Source of the DNA: Gracilinema caldarium DSM 7334
Lineage (GTDB): Bacteria; Spirochaetota; Spirochaetia; Treponematales; Breznakiellaceae
Direction: 5' to 3'
Length of the DNA stretch: 64,000 nucleotides
Assembly (NCBI RefSeq): GCF_000219725.1
Contig: NC_015732.1
Location: forward strand, 1,488,001-1,552,000
The notes under the pieces were generated by a model that was not told the DNA's origin, made no database searches, and worked only from the letters and a program-made list of their open reading frames with translations. Both the position numbers and the translations under genes were made by a program. Shown here piece after piece: positions 53,590-63,453 of the stretch. Numbering within the stretch: the first letter of the stretch is position 1; every line of letters starts with the position of its first letter.

Positions 53590-54856
53590 TGATCGCGGTC
53601 TTTCAATAACTCTGTTTCGCTATATATTTACTGAAGCCGCGTTTTCCTTTCTTGTTGCCTTTCTTTTTTTCTTTTTTATTTTTTTTATTAACCAGCTACT
53701 GCTCATGGCTGAAGAAATCCTTTCGAAAAGAGTACCATTTAATCAAGTTATGCTATTGCTTCTCTATTCCCTACCTGCTATCGTAGCTATGGCAGCTCCT
53801 TTTGCAGCTTTGGTGGGCATTCTCATGGCCATTGGACGTCTTTCGTCAGATAATGAAGTATTAGTACTCCTGGCCTCCGGATTCTCATATAAGGCTCTCT
53901 ATCTTCCTGTTATTGTTCTTGGTTTAGGAATTTCCTTACTTTCTTTTATTGCCAATGATATTTTACTCCCTATAGGTACCCTTGAATTTGGAAAGCTTTA
54001 CCGTAAAATTCTGATTGCGAGCCCCGCTTTGGAACTCGAATCTAATACTGTAAAACGCTTTAAGGATACCATGATTATTACCGGAGAAGCATCGGGCAAA
54101 AATATTGATCATGTTATTATTGTCGATAGGACAAGTGATGGTGAACGGCGCATAATTATTGCAAAATATGCAGAATTACGTATTAATCAAATATACGGTA
54201 ATTTTACTATTAATCTATATAATTCTTTTATGCAGACTTTCAAAGATAGTAATCCTATGGATTATGACTATGTTCGTTCTAAGTTGTTACAATATTCAAT
54301 TTCACAGAATAGTCTAAGCCAGGTATTTGGTTCTTTAGGACCTCGGGAAATGAGTTCCGCTGATGTTTGGAAAGAAATTAAAAAGAAGCAAAATATAATT
54401 AATAACAAAATAGAAAATAAACAAATGTCGCTTTTTGAAATTGTTTTATCTATGGAAAATATATTACGACAAGGTGACATAGAACAGCCTAATAGGGATA
54501 AACTATATCAAAAAGCTTCTCTTTTTAATAAAGAGGTAAATAGTCTAAAGGATATTATAGAAGATCGGAATCTTAAACTCTATAAACTTGAGTTTTATAA
54601 AAAATTTTCTATTCCCTTTGGAGCTCTTTCTTTTGTATTTCTTGCTATTCCTCTGGGTTTGTTTGCACGCAAAAGTGGTCAAACTGTAGGTTTTGGTTTT
54701 GGGCTTCTTATTGCTGTTGTATACTGGGCATTACTTATTGGAGGCCAGACCCTTGGTAGCCGGCTTGGTTATTCGCCATTCTGGGCTATGTGGCTTCCCA
54801 ATATTATGGCAATTGTGATTGGTACTTTGTTGGGATTGGAGCGGATTCGGCAATGA
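53579..54856 (+). CDS. lptF: LptF/LptG-family permease (first of pair), 425 aa
   Basis: Membrane subunit of the LPS-type lipid export ABC transporter. It has three membrane segments at the N-terminus (about 15-120) and three at the C-terminus (about 335-420), around a periplasmic beta-jellyroll. The N-terminal ITLFRYIFTEAAFSFLVAFL and the FAALVGILMAIGRLSSDNE helix are typical of YjgP/YjgQ. A long helical stretch (about 255-335) is inserted before the last membrane helices. Start ATG 53579 lies in the end of the peptidase gene. Assignment as F rather than G rests on order only. Confidence 0.88.
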   Translation: MTNNDRGLSITLFRYIFTEAAFSFLVAFLFFFFIFFINQLLLMAEEILSKRVPFNQVMLLLLYSLPAIVAMAAPFAALVGILMAIGRLSSDNEVLVLLASGFSYKALYLPVIVLGLGISLLSFIANDILLPIGTLEFGKLYRKILIASPALELESNTVKRFKDTMIITGEASGKNIDHVIIVDRTSDGERRIIIAKYAELRINQIYGNFTINLYNSFMQTFKDSNPMDYDYVRSKLLQYSISQNSLSQVFGSLGPREMSSADVWKEIKKKQNIINNKIENKQMSLFEIVLSMENILRQGDIEQPNRDKLYQKASLFNKEVNSLKDIIEDRNLKLYKLEFYKKFSIPFGALSFVFLAIPLGLFARKSGQTVGFGFGLLIAVVYWALLIGGQTLGSRLGYSPFWAMWLPNIMAIVIGTLLGLERIRQ

Positions 54857-55917
54857 TCCTTTATAAGTATATAATACGTCAAATTATTCCCATTTTTATC
54901 GGGGCCCTCCTTTTTTTTGTTTTATTACTTTCTTTAATAGATTTATTTGCTAACCTCTGGAAATATCTAACCTATGAAGCTCCCTTTCGTTCGATTGGTA
55001 TGGTGATGCTCCTTTATATTCCAAAATGCATTTCCTATGCGTTACCTATTTCGTTATTGTTTTCGATCGCCTATGCTTTTGGCGATCTCTATTCTAAAAA
55101 TGAATTGACCATCATCTTTACTTCAGGCATTCCACTCTGGAAAGTTTCAGTACCTGTTATTGTATTAGGCATAGGACTCTCTGTATTTTCTTTTTTCTTT
55201 GAAGATATGATAGTGTTGCCTACGCTCAAAGCAAAAAAGGCTTTATCTAGAACCATCTTACATCAGCAGACTTCAGGCAGCAATTCAGAGGTTGTAGTAA
55301 AAACAGAAGAAGGCCGGCTCGTGTATTTGGTCGATTTTTATAATGATGAAGAAAAAAGTCTTAATGGTATCATCATTATTGAACGAAAATCTGATGGGAA
55401 TTTGGCAAGTATTATTCGATCTCGGAAAGCCTTGTGGAATGGTTCTGAATGGTTGCTTGAAAATCCACTTATGTATCATTGGAACGGCGATGTTTATGTA
55501 GCATCAAATATACAAGACTCGTTACATTTTTCTGAACAACCAGATACCTTTCGCCGCAGTACTATCGATGTGGAAGAACTCTCTGCAATTCAAGCTCAAT
55601 TATACATTCAAGATTTAAAACGAGCAGGGTTGCCGATTATTTCTGCCCTTACCGATCTCTATAAACGATATGCCTTTGCCCTTACACCCCTCATTGTTAT
55701 TTTACTTTCTTTATCTTTAGGAGGATTCTTTAAGAAAAATGTTTTATTGATGAGTCTCCTTTCCAGCCTTATTTCTGCGGTACTATTTTATGTAGCCCAG
55801 ATGCTTTTTACCATGCTGGCAAAACTTTCATATATTTCACCTTTTGCTGGAGCCTGGTCCCCTGTTTTTATGTTTTTATTATTTGGTATAATTATGATAC
55901 GATTTGCACGTACATAA
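54853..55917 (+). CDS. lptG: LptF/LptG-family permease (second of pair), 354 aa
   Basis: Partner of the preceding permease. ILYKYIIRQIIPIFIGALLF starts the first membrane helix, and CISYALPISLLFSIAYAFGD with the following TIIFTSGIPLWKVSVPV is the family signature in helices 2-3. The periplasmic domain and three C-terminal helices follow. The ATG overlaps the lptF stop (ATGA at 54853-54856), so the subunits are co-translated. The ATPase LptB is not in the window. What lipid a treponeme exports by this system is an open question. Confidence 0.88.
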   Translation: MILYKYIIRQIIPIFIGALLFFVLLLSLIDLFANLWKYLTYEAPFRSIGMVMLLYIPKCISYALPISLLFSIAYAFGDLYSKNELTIIFTSGIPLWKVSVPVIVLGIGLSVFSFFFEDMIVLPTLKAKKALSRTILHQQTSGSNSEVVVKTEEGRLVYLVDFYNDEEKSLNGIIIIERKSDGNLASIIRSRKALWNGSEWLLENPLMYHWNGDVYVASNIQDSLHFSEQPDTFRRSTIDVEELSAIQAQLYIQDLKRAGLPIISALTDLYKRYAFALTPLIVILLSLSLGGFFKKNVLLMSLLSSLISAVLFYVAQMLFTMLAKLSYISPFAGAWSPVFMFLLFGIIMIRFART

Positions 55918-55930
55918 TGAAGGATACAAT

Positions 55931-57079
55931 ATGTCTGAAACGATTTTTTCAGTAGTACACAAAGATGCATCGAGCAAAGCAAGAACCGGTATCATACAGT
56001 TACCCCATGGGCCAGTTGAAACACCGGTGTTTATGCCCGTCGGAACCAATGGTACTGTTAAGGCTATAACGGTGGATGATCTTCATGAAATAGGATTTCA
56101 AATCATTCTCTCAAACACCTACCATCTTTATTTACGGCCGGGAACCGGGGTTATCGATGCGGCGGGTGGTCTGCATCGTTTTATACACTGGGATAAAAAT
56201 ATTCTCACCGATTCAGGGGGGTTTCAGGTTTTCTCTTTAGCCCCATTTCGTAAGATTACCGAAGGGGGAGCAAAATTCCGTTCTCATATTGATGGGTCAT
56301 ATCATTTGCTTAGTCCAGAACGGGTGGTGGAGATTCAAAGTATTCTTGGAAGTGATATACAGATGCAATTGGACGTCTGTACCAGCTATGGAACCAATTA
56401 CAAGGATGCAGAGAAAGCTTTAATAATTACTGACAAATGGCTCAAACGGGCCAAGTCTGCCTGGGAAGCTGTTACCGATGATGGTATCTATCAAGGGAAA
56501 CTCTTTGCTATTGTGCAGGGCAATTTTTATAAAGATCTTCGCCAGCGTAGTGCAGAATTGGTTGTTGCTGCTGATACTCCAGGAATAGCAATTGGTGGAC
56601 TTTCGGTTGGAGAGCCCTTTGAAGTTTTTACGGAATATCTTCAATATACCACAGCACTCCTACCAGAGCATAAGCCCCGTTATGTCATGGGCATTGGTAC
56701 ACCGGAATTTATACTCGAAGCTATCGAACAGGGTGTTGATATGTTTGACTGTGTTTTCCCGACCAGGACTGGAAGAAATGGACTGCTCTTTACTCGACAA
56801 GGGCCGATTACCATTAAAAAGGGAAAATATGAATATGATTTTAATCCGATTGATGAAGAATGTACCTGTAAAGTATGTCGTAATTATAGTCGTTCCTATT
56901 TACGGCATCTTTATCGTACCGGAGAAATCCTTTCATCAATATTAGCTTCCTATCATAATTTATATTTTCTTCATGATCTTGTCCGTTCAGCCCGTAGAGC
57001 AATTCAAGAAAACAGATATACTAGTTTTAAGAAGGATTTCTTGTACTCTTATAAATCTGGGACCTCGAAAAACGAATAG
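55931..57079 (+). CDS. tgt: tRNA-guanine transglycosylase (bacterial Tgt), 382 aa
   Basis: Exchanges guanine-34 of GUN-anticodon tRNAs for preQ1 in queuosine synthesis; QueA (29.3 kb) acts next. The nucleophile-bearing region and signatures are LTDSGGFQVFSLA, VQGNFYKDLRQRSAE, GGLSVGEP and DMFDCVFPTRTGRNG. The zinc site is CTCKVCRNYSRSYLRHL. Length is standard. ATG 55931 has AAGGAT as Shine-Dalgarno; an in-frame start at 55904 inside lptG is less likely. Confidence 0.95.
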   Translation: MSETIFSVVHKDASSKARTGIIQLPHGPVETPVFMPVGTNGTVKAITVDDLHEIGFQIILSNTYHLYLRPGTGVIDAAGGLHRFIHWDKNILTDSGGFQVFSLAPFRKITEGGAKFRSHIDGSYHLLSPERVVEIQSILGSDIQMQLDVCTSYGTNYKDAEKALIITDKWLKRAKSAWEAVTDDGIYQGKLFAIVQGNFYKDLRQRSAELVVAADTPGIAIGGLSVGEPFEVFTEYLQYTTALLPEHKPRYVMGIGTPEFILEAIEQGVDMFDCVFPTRTGRNGLLFTRQGPITIKKGKYEYDFNPIDEECTCKVCRNYSRSYLRHLYRTGEILSSILASYHNLYFLHDLVRSARRAIQENRYTSFKKDFLYSYKSGTSKNE

Positions 57080-57121
57080 GGTTTTTACGAGAAACACCGA
57101 GCTGCAAGAAGGTGTGATGCA

Positions 57122-58480
57122 ATGAGACAAAAGCTGTATTTTTTTATATCCATTTTTATACTGTTTTTTCCCAGGCTATTCATGTTTGCCCAGGAAACTT
57201 CTATTATAGACAAACAACGGGATATTATCAGATATGGTACGGAAACAGAGATTGCTAACCTTATTGCAACGCTGAGAAAGGATAATGCAACCTACCTTAA
57301 TGATGAACTAATTACAATTGCAAATATAACAAAAAATGTGAAAATATTGACCGGTGTTTTTTCTTTTTTTACCGAACAAAATAAATCAGGTTTGGAACAA
57401 AAAGCTATAGAGATCATTCAAAACCGTTATGATGAACAGAAAGAAACGGTAAGAAGTGCTATCGAATATGTAGGTGCCATAAAAGCTCAGGCGGCTCTTA
57501 AATCTTTACAGGATATTTTAAATACTGAGGATAAGTCATTTATAAATTCTGCAATTCGGTCAATAGGGAAAATTGCAAGCAGCAGTAGTGCTCACCAAAA
57601 AAAGGACATTGCAGATTTTTTAATCAACTTTTATAAAACAAAAGAGCTTTCTGATGATGATAAGAATGCAATAATCTATGCTCTAGGAGAGACCGGTGTA
57701 TCTGAGACAATTGATTTTATTGCTGATATTGCAACAAATCCTGATGAACGGCCTTTCCGTAAAATGACAGCCCTCGAAGCTCTCGGTAAAATTAGGGATG
57801 AAAAAGGACTCAATGCAATCATACAAGGGGCACAAGACTCTGACCCTAATGTGCGGGCTAGTGCAATTTCTTCTTTAGGTTCCTTTTCTGATAAAAAGGT
57901 GGAACCCCTTATTCTCGAAGCTTTTCGAGACTCCTTTTATAAGACAAGACTTGCGGCTGCCAAGGCCGCGGAAGAACGAGCACTTGCTAGTGCTATTCCG
58001 TATTTAAAATTTAGAGCTGCAAATGACGAAGTGGCCGCAGTAAAAGAAGCTTCGGTAAAAGCTTTGGGTAAAATTGCCAATAACGAGGCTATAGCTGCGC
58101 TCGTAGAATTATTTTCAAAGAAAAACAGCCCCGATACCATAAAAATTATGGCAGCTCAAATGCTGATGTCAATTGATGCTACCAAATACGGGCCTGATAT
58201 CATAAAGTCATATCAGGAAGCAAAACAACAGAAGCAAAAGACCCTTCAGGCAGGTCTTGCAAAGGTTTTAGGGGAGGGGAAATCCAGTAATTTAAAAAAT
58301 CTTGCTCAGGAACTCTTACGGTCTACCGACGTGGTAGAACTATCCTATGGACTCCAATTGGTAAAGAATAATCAATTTACCGATCTAGAAGAATTGATAC
58401 GCCCCTTACTTGATGAAAAAAAATATGGCTCCCTCGCTATAAAAGCGAAGGAGACCTTAGAGGCGATGAATCTTAAATGA
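57122..58480 (+). CDS. Secreted HEAT-repeat protein, 452 aa
   Basis: A signal peptide (LYFFISIFILFFPRLFMFAQ) leads into a repeat protein of paired helices. HEAT/PBS-lyase-like units are plain around residues 180-400, e.g. MTALEALGKIRDEKGLNAII, DPNVRASAISSLGSFSDKKV and VKEASVKALGKIANNEAIAA. It probably acts as a periplasmic or surface scaffold. AAGAAGGTG precedes ATG 57122. It is convergent with the VWA gene, with only 10 bases between stops and no terminator visible. The repeat type is clear; function unknown. Confidence 0.82.
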   Translation: MRQKLYFFISIFILFFPRLFMFAQETSIIDKQRDIIRYGTETEIANLIATLRKDNATYLNDELITIANITKNVKILTGVFSFFTEQNKSGLEQKAIEIIQNRYDEQKETVRSAIEYVGAIKAQAALKSLQDILNTEDKSFINSAIRSIGKIASSSSAHQKKDIADFLINFYKTKELSDDDKNAIIYALGETGVSETIDFIADIATNPDERPFRKMTALEALGKIRDEKGLNAIIQGAQDSDPNVRASAISSLGSFSDKKVEPLILEAFRDSFYKTRLAAAKAAEERALASAIPYLKFRAANDEVAAVKEASVKALGKIANNEAIAALVELFSKKNSPDTIKIMAAQMLMSIDATKYGPDIIKSYQEAKQQKQKTLQAGLAKVLGEGKSSNLKNLAQELLRSTDVVELSYGLQLVKNNQFTDLEELIRPLLDEKKYGSLAIKAKETLEAMNLK

Positions 58481-58490
58481 GATGCTTACT

Positions 58491-60572
58491 TTAATGGATC
58501 CTTGTACCGGGCATTTCTACAGATTTTAAAAAGCTATTGAGTGTTTGCAGAGGATCCTGGTACTTTTCAAAACGGATATACAAATCATACCCTTTTGCCG
58601 ACTTTATATGAATCAATGTATCTACACAGTTATAGAGTGGTTCAGATCCAGTTTCTGGGAAAAATTCTGGACGCCTAGGAATCAGGGTAAGTTGTTCTCC
58701 GTCAAAATACACATCCGCAATACGATGGGGAAGAGGAACAAGGAATATTAAAAAGTCGGAATTGTGTCCCCCAAGAGTCAAACGATGGCCAGCCTTCATA
58801 AAGTGCACATTTCGTTTCCCAATTGCGGTATTCTGATCCTGAACAAAGAGATTCAGCATTATCCGGCCTGTAGGACGACGAATTGCAAGTTGTGGTTCAC
58901 TAAAGAGATCTGGTTTAGTAGCAATTCCTGCACTGGAACTCTCTTGGAAAGCTGAGAAAGCTGGTAACAGCGCTGATGTTTTGATAGCATCTTTTTTAGG
59001 CAATTCTGACTGTACAGGGCTTGTTACTTGGGTGTGTTGCAGTGGAAGATTTGGCCCTTGCTGTTTTTCTGCAGCCTTCTTTTTAGCAAATGCAGCCATA
59101 AGTTCGACTGTACTGGTGTCTTTCTCTGGGTAGATTGCCTGTTGTAATGTATGATTGAAGTTTACGGCAGATCTTCCAGCTGGTCTAAGTCCTGGATCAA
59201 GTTTTTCCGCTGGTGTAGTTTGACCAGAGGCTGATACTGATGCAGCTGCTTCCTTGGTTGTATGTAAGGCTTCTGCCATCGCCAATCCAGGGTTTTTTTG
59301 TAGTTTTCGTAAAACCGCTATGATGATAATCGCTAATATTCCTGCAAACAGTATTCCCCCAATGAGGAACAGTAAGGGGGCTATTTTAAATACCAAGCTT
59401 GATAAAGTATTCTCAACCAGATCGGCTCTAATGAGAGCACTCGATGGATTTATTCTGATAGCACCAGCAAACTGTGGTTCAATGTTAAGTAGTATCGATC
59501 CAGGTTTATATGATTCAGGCAGACCAACATATAAATCGATAACCGATTCAGAACGGGGCATTATTTCTTTAAAAGATTTCCTTTTAAGCCGATCTATACC
59601 TTCGACCAAAATTGCCTGAGTTTCAAGATATACAGAATGTGATGAAGGATTATTAACTCTGATGGGAATAGAAAAGTCCCTTGTTACTTTACCCACCGAT
59701 TCTGGAAAAATAACAGAGATCGCCCCAATGGTGGTACTGATAATTTCTGAGCCCTGTTCAGGATTCAGCTCCGTTATAGGGATATTGAGTTCCTGAGTAA
59801 CTAAATCCGAGACATCCTCAGTCGCTGAAGCCGAATCTACAGGTTTTCCTTTTTCTCCCTGCTCACTGAGAGCTTTAGCATTACTATCTGTTTTAACTTC
59901 TGAATTTTGAGCTTCAGTACTGTTAGCCTTGTTTGAACCTTCTCCGGTCTTACCGATCCCTGTATCAGTTCTACCGGTTTTCTCCTTTCCCTGTATAGGT
60001 TTCCGTATCTCATTGCTTCTAAAGCTTAAGTCCTGAGGTACTCTAATATAATAGAATTTCCATCCATTTCCTTTTAATATACTAGCAGCCTCGCCAATAG
60101 CTTTCTCAAGATCTTCCTTGCTTAATCCTTTATTAGGGCTTGTAGGACTGGGGTTTTGATCACCATCGGTAATGAAAACCACTGTTTTTAATCTATTTTC
60201 TGGTAAATCACGTAGATAACGTCCGGTATACTGAAGTGCAGCCACAATATCAGAATATTTATCTAAAGGATATAATAAAAGAAGTCGTCCAATAACGGTT
60301 TCAATATCACCAATGCCTTCAATTTTACGGGAAATTTCAGTTTTAGCAGTGGAAGAAAAAGAAATGAGGTGAAATGTATCACCATAACGAAGAAAGTCTT
60401 TTAACAAAGGACCAATAACAAATTCAGAAACTTCCTTATTATGGACATACATACTGGCGGAAGTATCTAAAACCACAACAAGGTCAATAGAACTTTGCTC
60501 ATTGGCAAAGGTAATACTATTGATACTACCGATGAAAAAGGCTAATAAGACTGCTATATGATGCTTTCTCAT
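58491..60572 (-). CDS. VWA-domain membrane protein, 693 aa
   Basis: A signal peptide (RKHHIAVLLAFFIGSINSIT) is followed by a von Willebrand A domain (about 28-195) with the MIDAS motif DTSASM and the metal-site segment FITDGDQNP. Next come a Ser/Asn/Glu-rich linker (about 205-270), beta-sandwich domains, a membrane helix (LLFLIGGILFAGILAIIIIA, about 400-420) and a cytoplasmic Pro/Ala-rich region of about 270 residues with a beta-rich end, possibly FHA-like (KAGHRLTLGGHNSDFLIFLV). ATG 60572 has GGGAAG as Shine-Dalgarno; ten upstream in-frame residues are unlikely. It could link an extracytoplasmic adhesion/binding domain to a cytoplasmic one. Function unknown. Confidence 0.82.
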   Translation of the reverse strand: MRKHHIAVLLAFFIGSINSITFANEQSSIDLVVVLDTSASMYVHNKEVSEFVIGPLLKDFLRYGDTFHLISFSSTAKTEISRKIEGIGDIETVIGRLLLLYPLDKYSDIVAALQYTGRYLRDLPENRLKTVVFITDGDQNPSPTSPNKGLSKEDLEKAIGEAASILKGNGWKFYYIRVPQDLSFRSNEIRKPIQGKEKTGRTDTGIGKTGEGSNKANSTEAQNSEVKTDSNAKALSEQGEKGKPVDSASATEDVSDLVTQELNIPITELNPEQGSEIISTTIGAISVIFPESVGKVTRDFSIPIRVNNPSSHSVYLETQAILVEGIDRLKRKSFKEIMPRSESVIDLYVGLPESYKPGSILLNIEPQFAGAIRINPSSALIRADLVENTLSSLVFKIAPLLFLIGGILFAGILAIIIIAVLRKLQKNPGLAMAEALHTTKEAAASVSASGQTTPAEKLDPGLRPAGRSAVNFNHTLQQAIYPEKDTSTVELMAAFAKKKAAEKQQGPNLPLQHTQVTSPVQSELPKKDAIKTSALLPAFSAFQESSSAGIATKPDLFSEPQLAIRRPTGRIMLNLFVQDQNTAIGKRNVHFMKAGHRLTLGGHNSDFLIFLVPLPHRIADVYFDGEQLTLIPRRPEFFPETGSEPLYNCVDTLIHIKSAKGYDLYIRFEKYQDPLQTLNSFLKSVEMPGTRIH

Positions 60573-60600
60573 ATTACTTCCCACTTTTAAAATTAAAGAC

Positions 60601-60630
60601 ATTATAGCACCTCGTTTTAAAACACAACAA
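60601..60630 (-). promoter_or_regulatory. Promoter of the VWA gene
   Basis: On the minus strand TTGTTG (60630-60625), 18 bases, and a perfect TATAAT (60606-60601), with a leader of about 20 bases before ATG 60572. Confidence 0.5.
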
Positions 60631-60637
60631 CCGAACT

Positions 60638-60688
60638 AACTGCACCAAACTGTACTGTAATACAACAGTCTTGCGTTCAGGTGCAGTT
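60638..60688. repeat. 9-bp inverted repeat between the VWA gene and greA
   Basis: AACTGCACC (60638-60646) is complementary to GGTGCAGTT (60680-60688), followed on the plus strand by TTTAA. The U-tract faces the plus direction, whereas greA is transcribed on the minus strand, so its role as greA terminator is doubtful. Confidence 0.5.
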
Positions 60689-60694
60689 TTTAAT

Positions 60695-63391
60695 TTAACC
60701 TAAATTTGCAGCCGTAATAGATTTCACAATATATTTTATTCTAGTATCATTAATGGAAAATTCAAAATGCTCGCCAACTTTACGATTAAGAATACTACCA
60801 CCAAATGGTGAGAGATAGGATATGATATTATTATCCGGATCAGATTCCCAAGGACCAAGGATCGTATAGATTTCCTCAATGCCCTGGGTTTCATTATGAA
60901 GTACGACCTTTGTACCAAAAGATACCCTATTGGTGTTAACCGTAGAAGGATCGAATATTTGGGCCCGCTCAATTTCATCCTTCAGTTTTGCCACAGTGGC
61001 ATTAAGAATTTCCTGCTTTTCTTTTGCAGCTTTATATTCGGCATTTTCCCGAAGGTCACCCAACGAAAGGGCAAAACTGATTTCCCGAGAGTTGGCAGGA
61101 ACTTCAACTTCCATAATATGCTGCAATTGCCGTTGTTTTTCCTGGTATTTGCTGGCAGTAACCATAAGCCCTCTTGTAATGACTGTTTTCTCTTCAGAAC
61201 CAAAAAATTTAAAGGAAGGATCTTTGTTGAGAATTCGATTACGGAGTTTCATCTTAAGGGCGGGATCCAGATCCTTCACATCATCAATTAAGGTGTAGAT
61301 GCGGGTTATGGTATCCCTATCAGCTCGATCAATAAATGTATCCAGGACTTCATCCTTAAAGAGGATAGTATGAACCTGCTTATTTATCTTTCGGTTTTCC
61401 GTTGTATCACGATGATTTTCAATTTCCCGATAGGTTACATCGAGTATATGGATGAGCGTAATGAGTTGTTTTTCATAACTAAGGCCTGTTTTTTCAAACC
61501 AGTCATCCTCTCGTACATTTTTAAAGAGCCATACTACCGCTTCCCGGTTATTAAGATCCCGATAGTTTTCAAAAATGTTTACTGTCATGGCAACCAGTTT
61601 TTGCTCATATCCTTCCTTTTTAAGGGTAGTGACAATTGAACTGGATAGTGCATAGGGGAAAAGCTGAATATAGATATCCGCCCAATTAGGAATAAAGAGT
61701 TTAATATGATGGAGAAATTCTTCCTTTAGTCTTGTATCTTTAAGCGCATTAAAGATGCCGGGAAGATCTTCAATGTCTTCAAAAAGCTCCGCAAAATTAA
61801 AATGCAAGCCCGTATTCAAATAGGGGAACCGGCCTATAAGATCCTTTACAAATAAATATGATGCAATAACCTGTTCATTCACCTGATTGTAGGATTTAAG
61901 ATATCCGGCAAAATAGTTGAACATTTCAGAAAAATATTCCGAATCCGGTTCAGCATCAGTTACATTCAGGAAGTCTCTCAGGGTTTGCAGGCGGTCAAAG
62001 AAATTCCGTTCAGCCTTAAACTGATTAAACAGCTTCTCTTCCACACTGATAGGCCGTTCACGAACGATATATTCATCAATTTTATCCGGATTCACCCCGA
62101 AGTTTGGATCCGACTTTAAAATATCCCGGGCTTTGGTACTCCAGGTGGTCCACTCTCCTGTGGAAAGTATTCCAGGTACCAACTCTGCCTTGATCCGTTT
62201 CATGTCACAGGAATTATCAAAACTGCGAATGATCGTTTTCAGTGTCCATGCAGGGTCATCTTTAACCTTCTCATGCAGTTTTTCTTTTTTCTGTGTGGCC
62301 TTGAGAACCCAGATATGATCCTTTGCGAGGGTCTGCAGGGCACTTACTGCCATTTTAAGGGACATGGTGTGGCCCCGCTTCTTTGCAAAGTCAATGGTAA
62401 TCTCATCACCTTCTACCTTTCCAATCCGTCCAACACCCCAGGTCCGATGGAATACAAAGTTACCCGTATCAAAGGCAATGTGTTTTTCAAAATCTGCTAT
62501 AGCTTCATGGACATTTCGCCAGCTTTGAGCCAGGTTGGACATTTTAATATATTCTTCCAGCTGACTATGTTTTGCATATTTTTCCCGAACACATTCAACC
62601 AATTCTTTTCTGGCTAGCGAATCCCGTTCATCATAGGTAAGTATAATCTTTAAAATTTCAATGGCTGTATCAATTTTCTTTTGTTTTCTGTAAACCTGGT
62701 ACAGTTCCTGAAGCAATAGGGCCGCCTTATCTTCGCTGATGTTTTTTGCGACCTTTTTCTGAACATGGAGAAAGAAATCCAGATCTTCAGGACAGAGCTC
62801 GAGAAGTTTTGCCCAGATTTCGCGGATATTTATTAATAATTTTTTGTTAACATATCGATGAAGCGCCTTTTTATAATAATCTATCGTTTCTTCAGTTTTT
62901 CCTTGCTTTTCATAATATTCGGCTAATTCTTTCGCAATATCCGCTTCTTCATAGTCTACCTTAACGAGCCGTTCCCAGACGCCATATATCGCTTCCTGAT
63001 TCTCTTCGTTTTGGTAACATTCAGCCAGCATTCGCAAGGCGTATTTAGATTCGCCATAATCAAGCATTCGTTCACAGAGATACTTCACAATAGGCCATTT
63101 GTGGTTATCAACAAAGATAGTAATGAGAGATACCAGAGCAGCATCATCAATGAGCTGATAGGAAATGGCGATCATTCCCGAAAGGTACAGGGCGATAATA
63201 CTGTTTTTCGTATGACTTAAATGCTCGTCACAAAGTTTCTTCAAATCTTCGTTGGCCCGTTTCTCCTTGGCTTCCTTTAAAATCTGATCCAATTCTTTGA
63301 ATTGGGTTGTTGAATAGTTGCTTAAAGTGGCCCGGGTCCACTTCTCTTCGTTTAATAGTTCCTGCACATGCTTGAGGAGGGCTTCTGACAT
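60695..63391 (-). CDS. greA: Transcript cleavage factor GreA fused to a long helical N-terminal region, 898 aa
   Basis: The last ~155 residues are a complete GreA: the coiled coil with tip motif LGDLRENAEYKAAKEKQEIL (acidic residues that enter the polymerase secondary channel) and the C-terminal FKBP-like domain (VSFGTKVVLHNETQ, YLSPFGGSILNRKVGEHFEF). The first ~740 residues are helical repeats, partly TPR-like (about 120-290; LAEYYEKQGKTEETIDYYKK), with a small beta insert containing HRTWGVGRIGKVEGDEITID (about 310-350). GreA proteins of about 900 residues are known from spirochaetes such as Borrelia and Treponema. AGGAG precedes ATG 63391. It is followed by the VWA gene. Confidence 0.9.
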   Translation of the reverse strand: MSEALLKHVQELLNEEKWTRATLSNYSTTQFKELDQILKEAKEKRANEDLKKLCDEHLSHTKNSIIALYLSGMIAISYQLIDDAALVSLITIFVDNHKWPIVKYLCERMLDYGESKYALRMLAECYQNEENQEAIYGVWERLVKVDYEEADIAKELAEYYEKQGKTEETIDYYKKALHRYVNKKLLINIREIWAKLLELCPEDLDFFLHVQKKVAKNISEDKAALLLQELYQVYRKQKKIDTAIEILKIILTYDERDSLARKELVECVREKYAKHSQLEEYIKMSNLAQSWRNVHEAIADFEKHIAFDTGNFVFHRTWGVGRIGKVEGDEITIDFAKKRGHTMSLKMAVSALQTLAKDHIWVLKATQKKEKLHEKVKDDPAWTLKTIIRSFDNSCDMKRIKAELVPGILSTGEWTTWSTKARDILKSDPNFGVNPDKIDEYIVRERPISVEEKLFNQFKAERNFFDRLQTLRDFLNVTDAEPDSEYFSEMFNYFAGYLKSYNQVNEQVIASYLFVKDLIGRFPYLNTGLHFNFAELFEDIEDLPGIFNALKDTRLKEEFLHHIKLFIPNWADIYIQLFPYALSSSIVTTLKKEGYEQKLVAMTVNIFENYRDLNNREAVVWLFKNVREDDWFEKTGLSYEKQLITLIHILDVTYREIENHRDTTENRKINKQVHTILFKDEVLDTFIDRADRDTITRIYTLIDDVKDLDPALKMKLRNRILNKDPSFKFFGSEEKTVITRGLMVTASKYQEKQRQLQHIMEVEVPANSREISFALSLGDLRENAEYKAAKEKQEILNATVAKLKDEIERAQIFDPSTVNTNRVSFGTKVVLHNETQGIEEIYTILGPWESDPDNNIISYLSPFGGSILNRKVGEHFEFSINDTRIKYIVKSITAANLG

Positions 63392-63453
63392 TCTCTAACT
63401 CCTATCCCTATCGGGAATTCTATCTTAATCGTCTGCTCTATATCAGACGAAAA

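Noticed and set aside
60638-60688. greA intrinsic terminator
   Set aside because: The T-run follows the stem only on the plus strand, opposite to greA transcription; listed as an inverted repeat instead.
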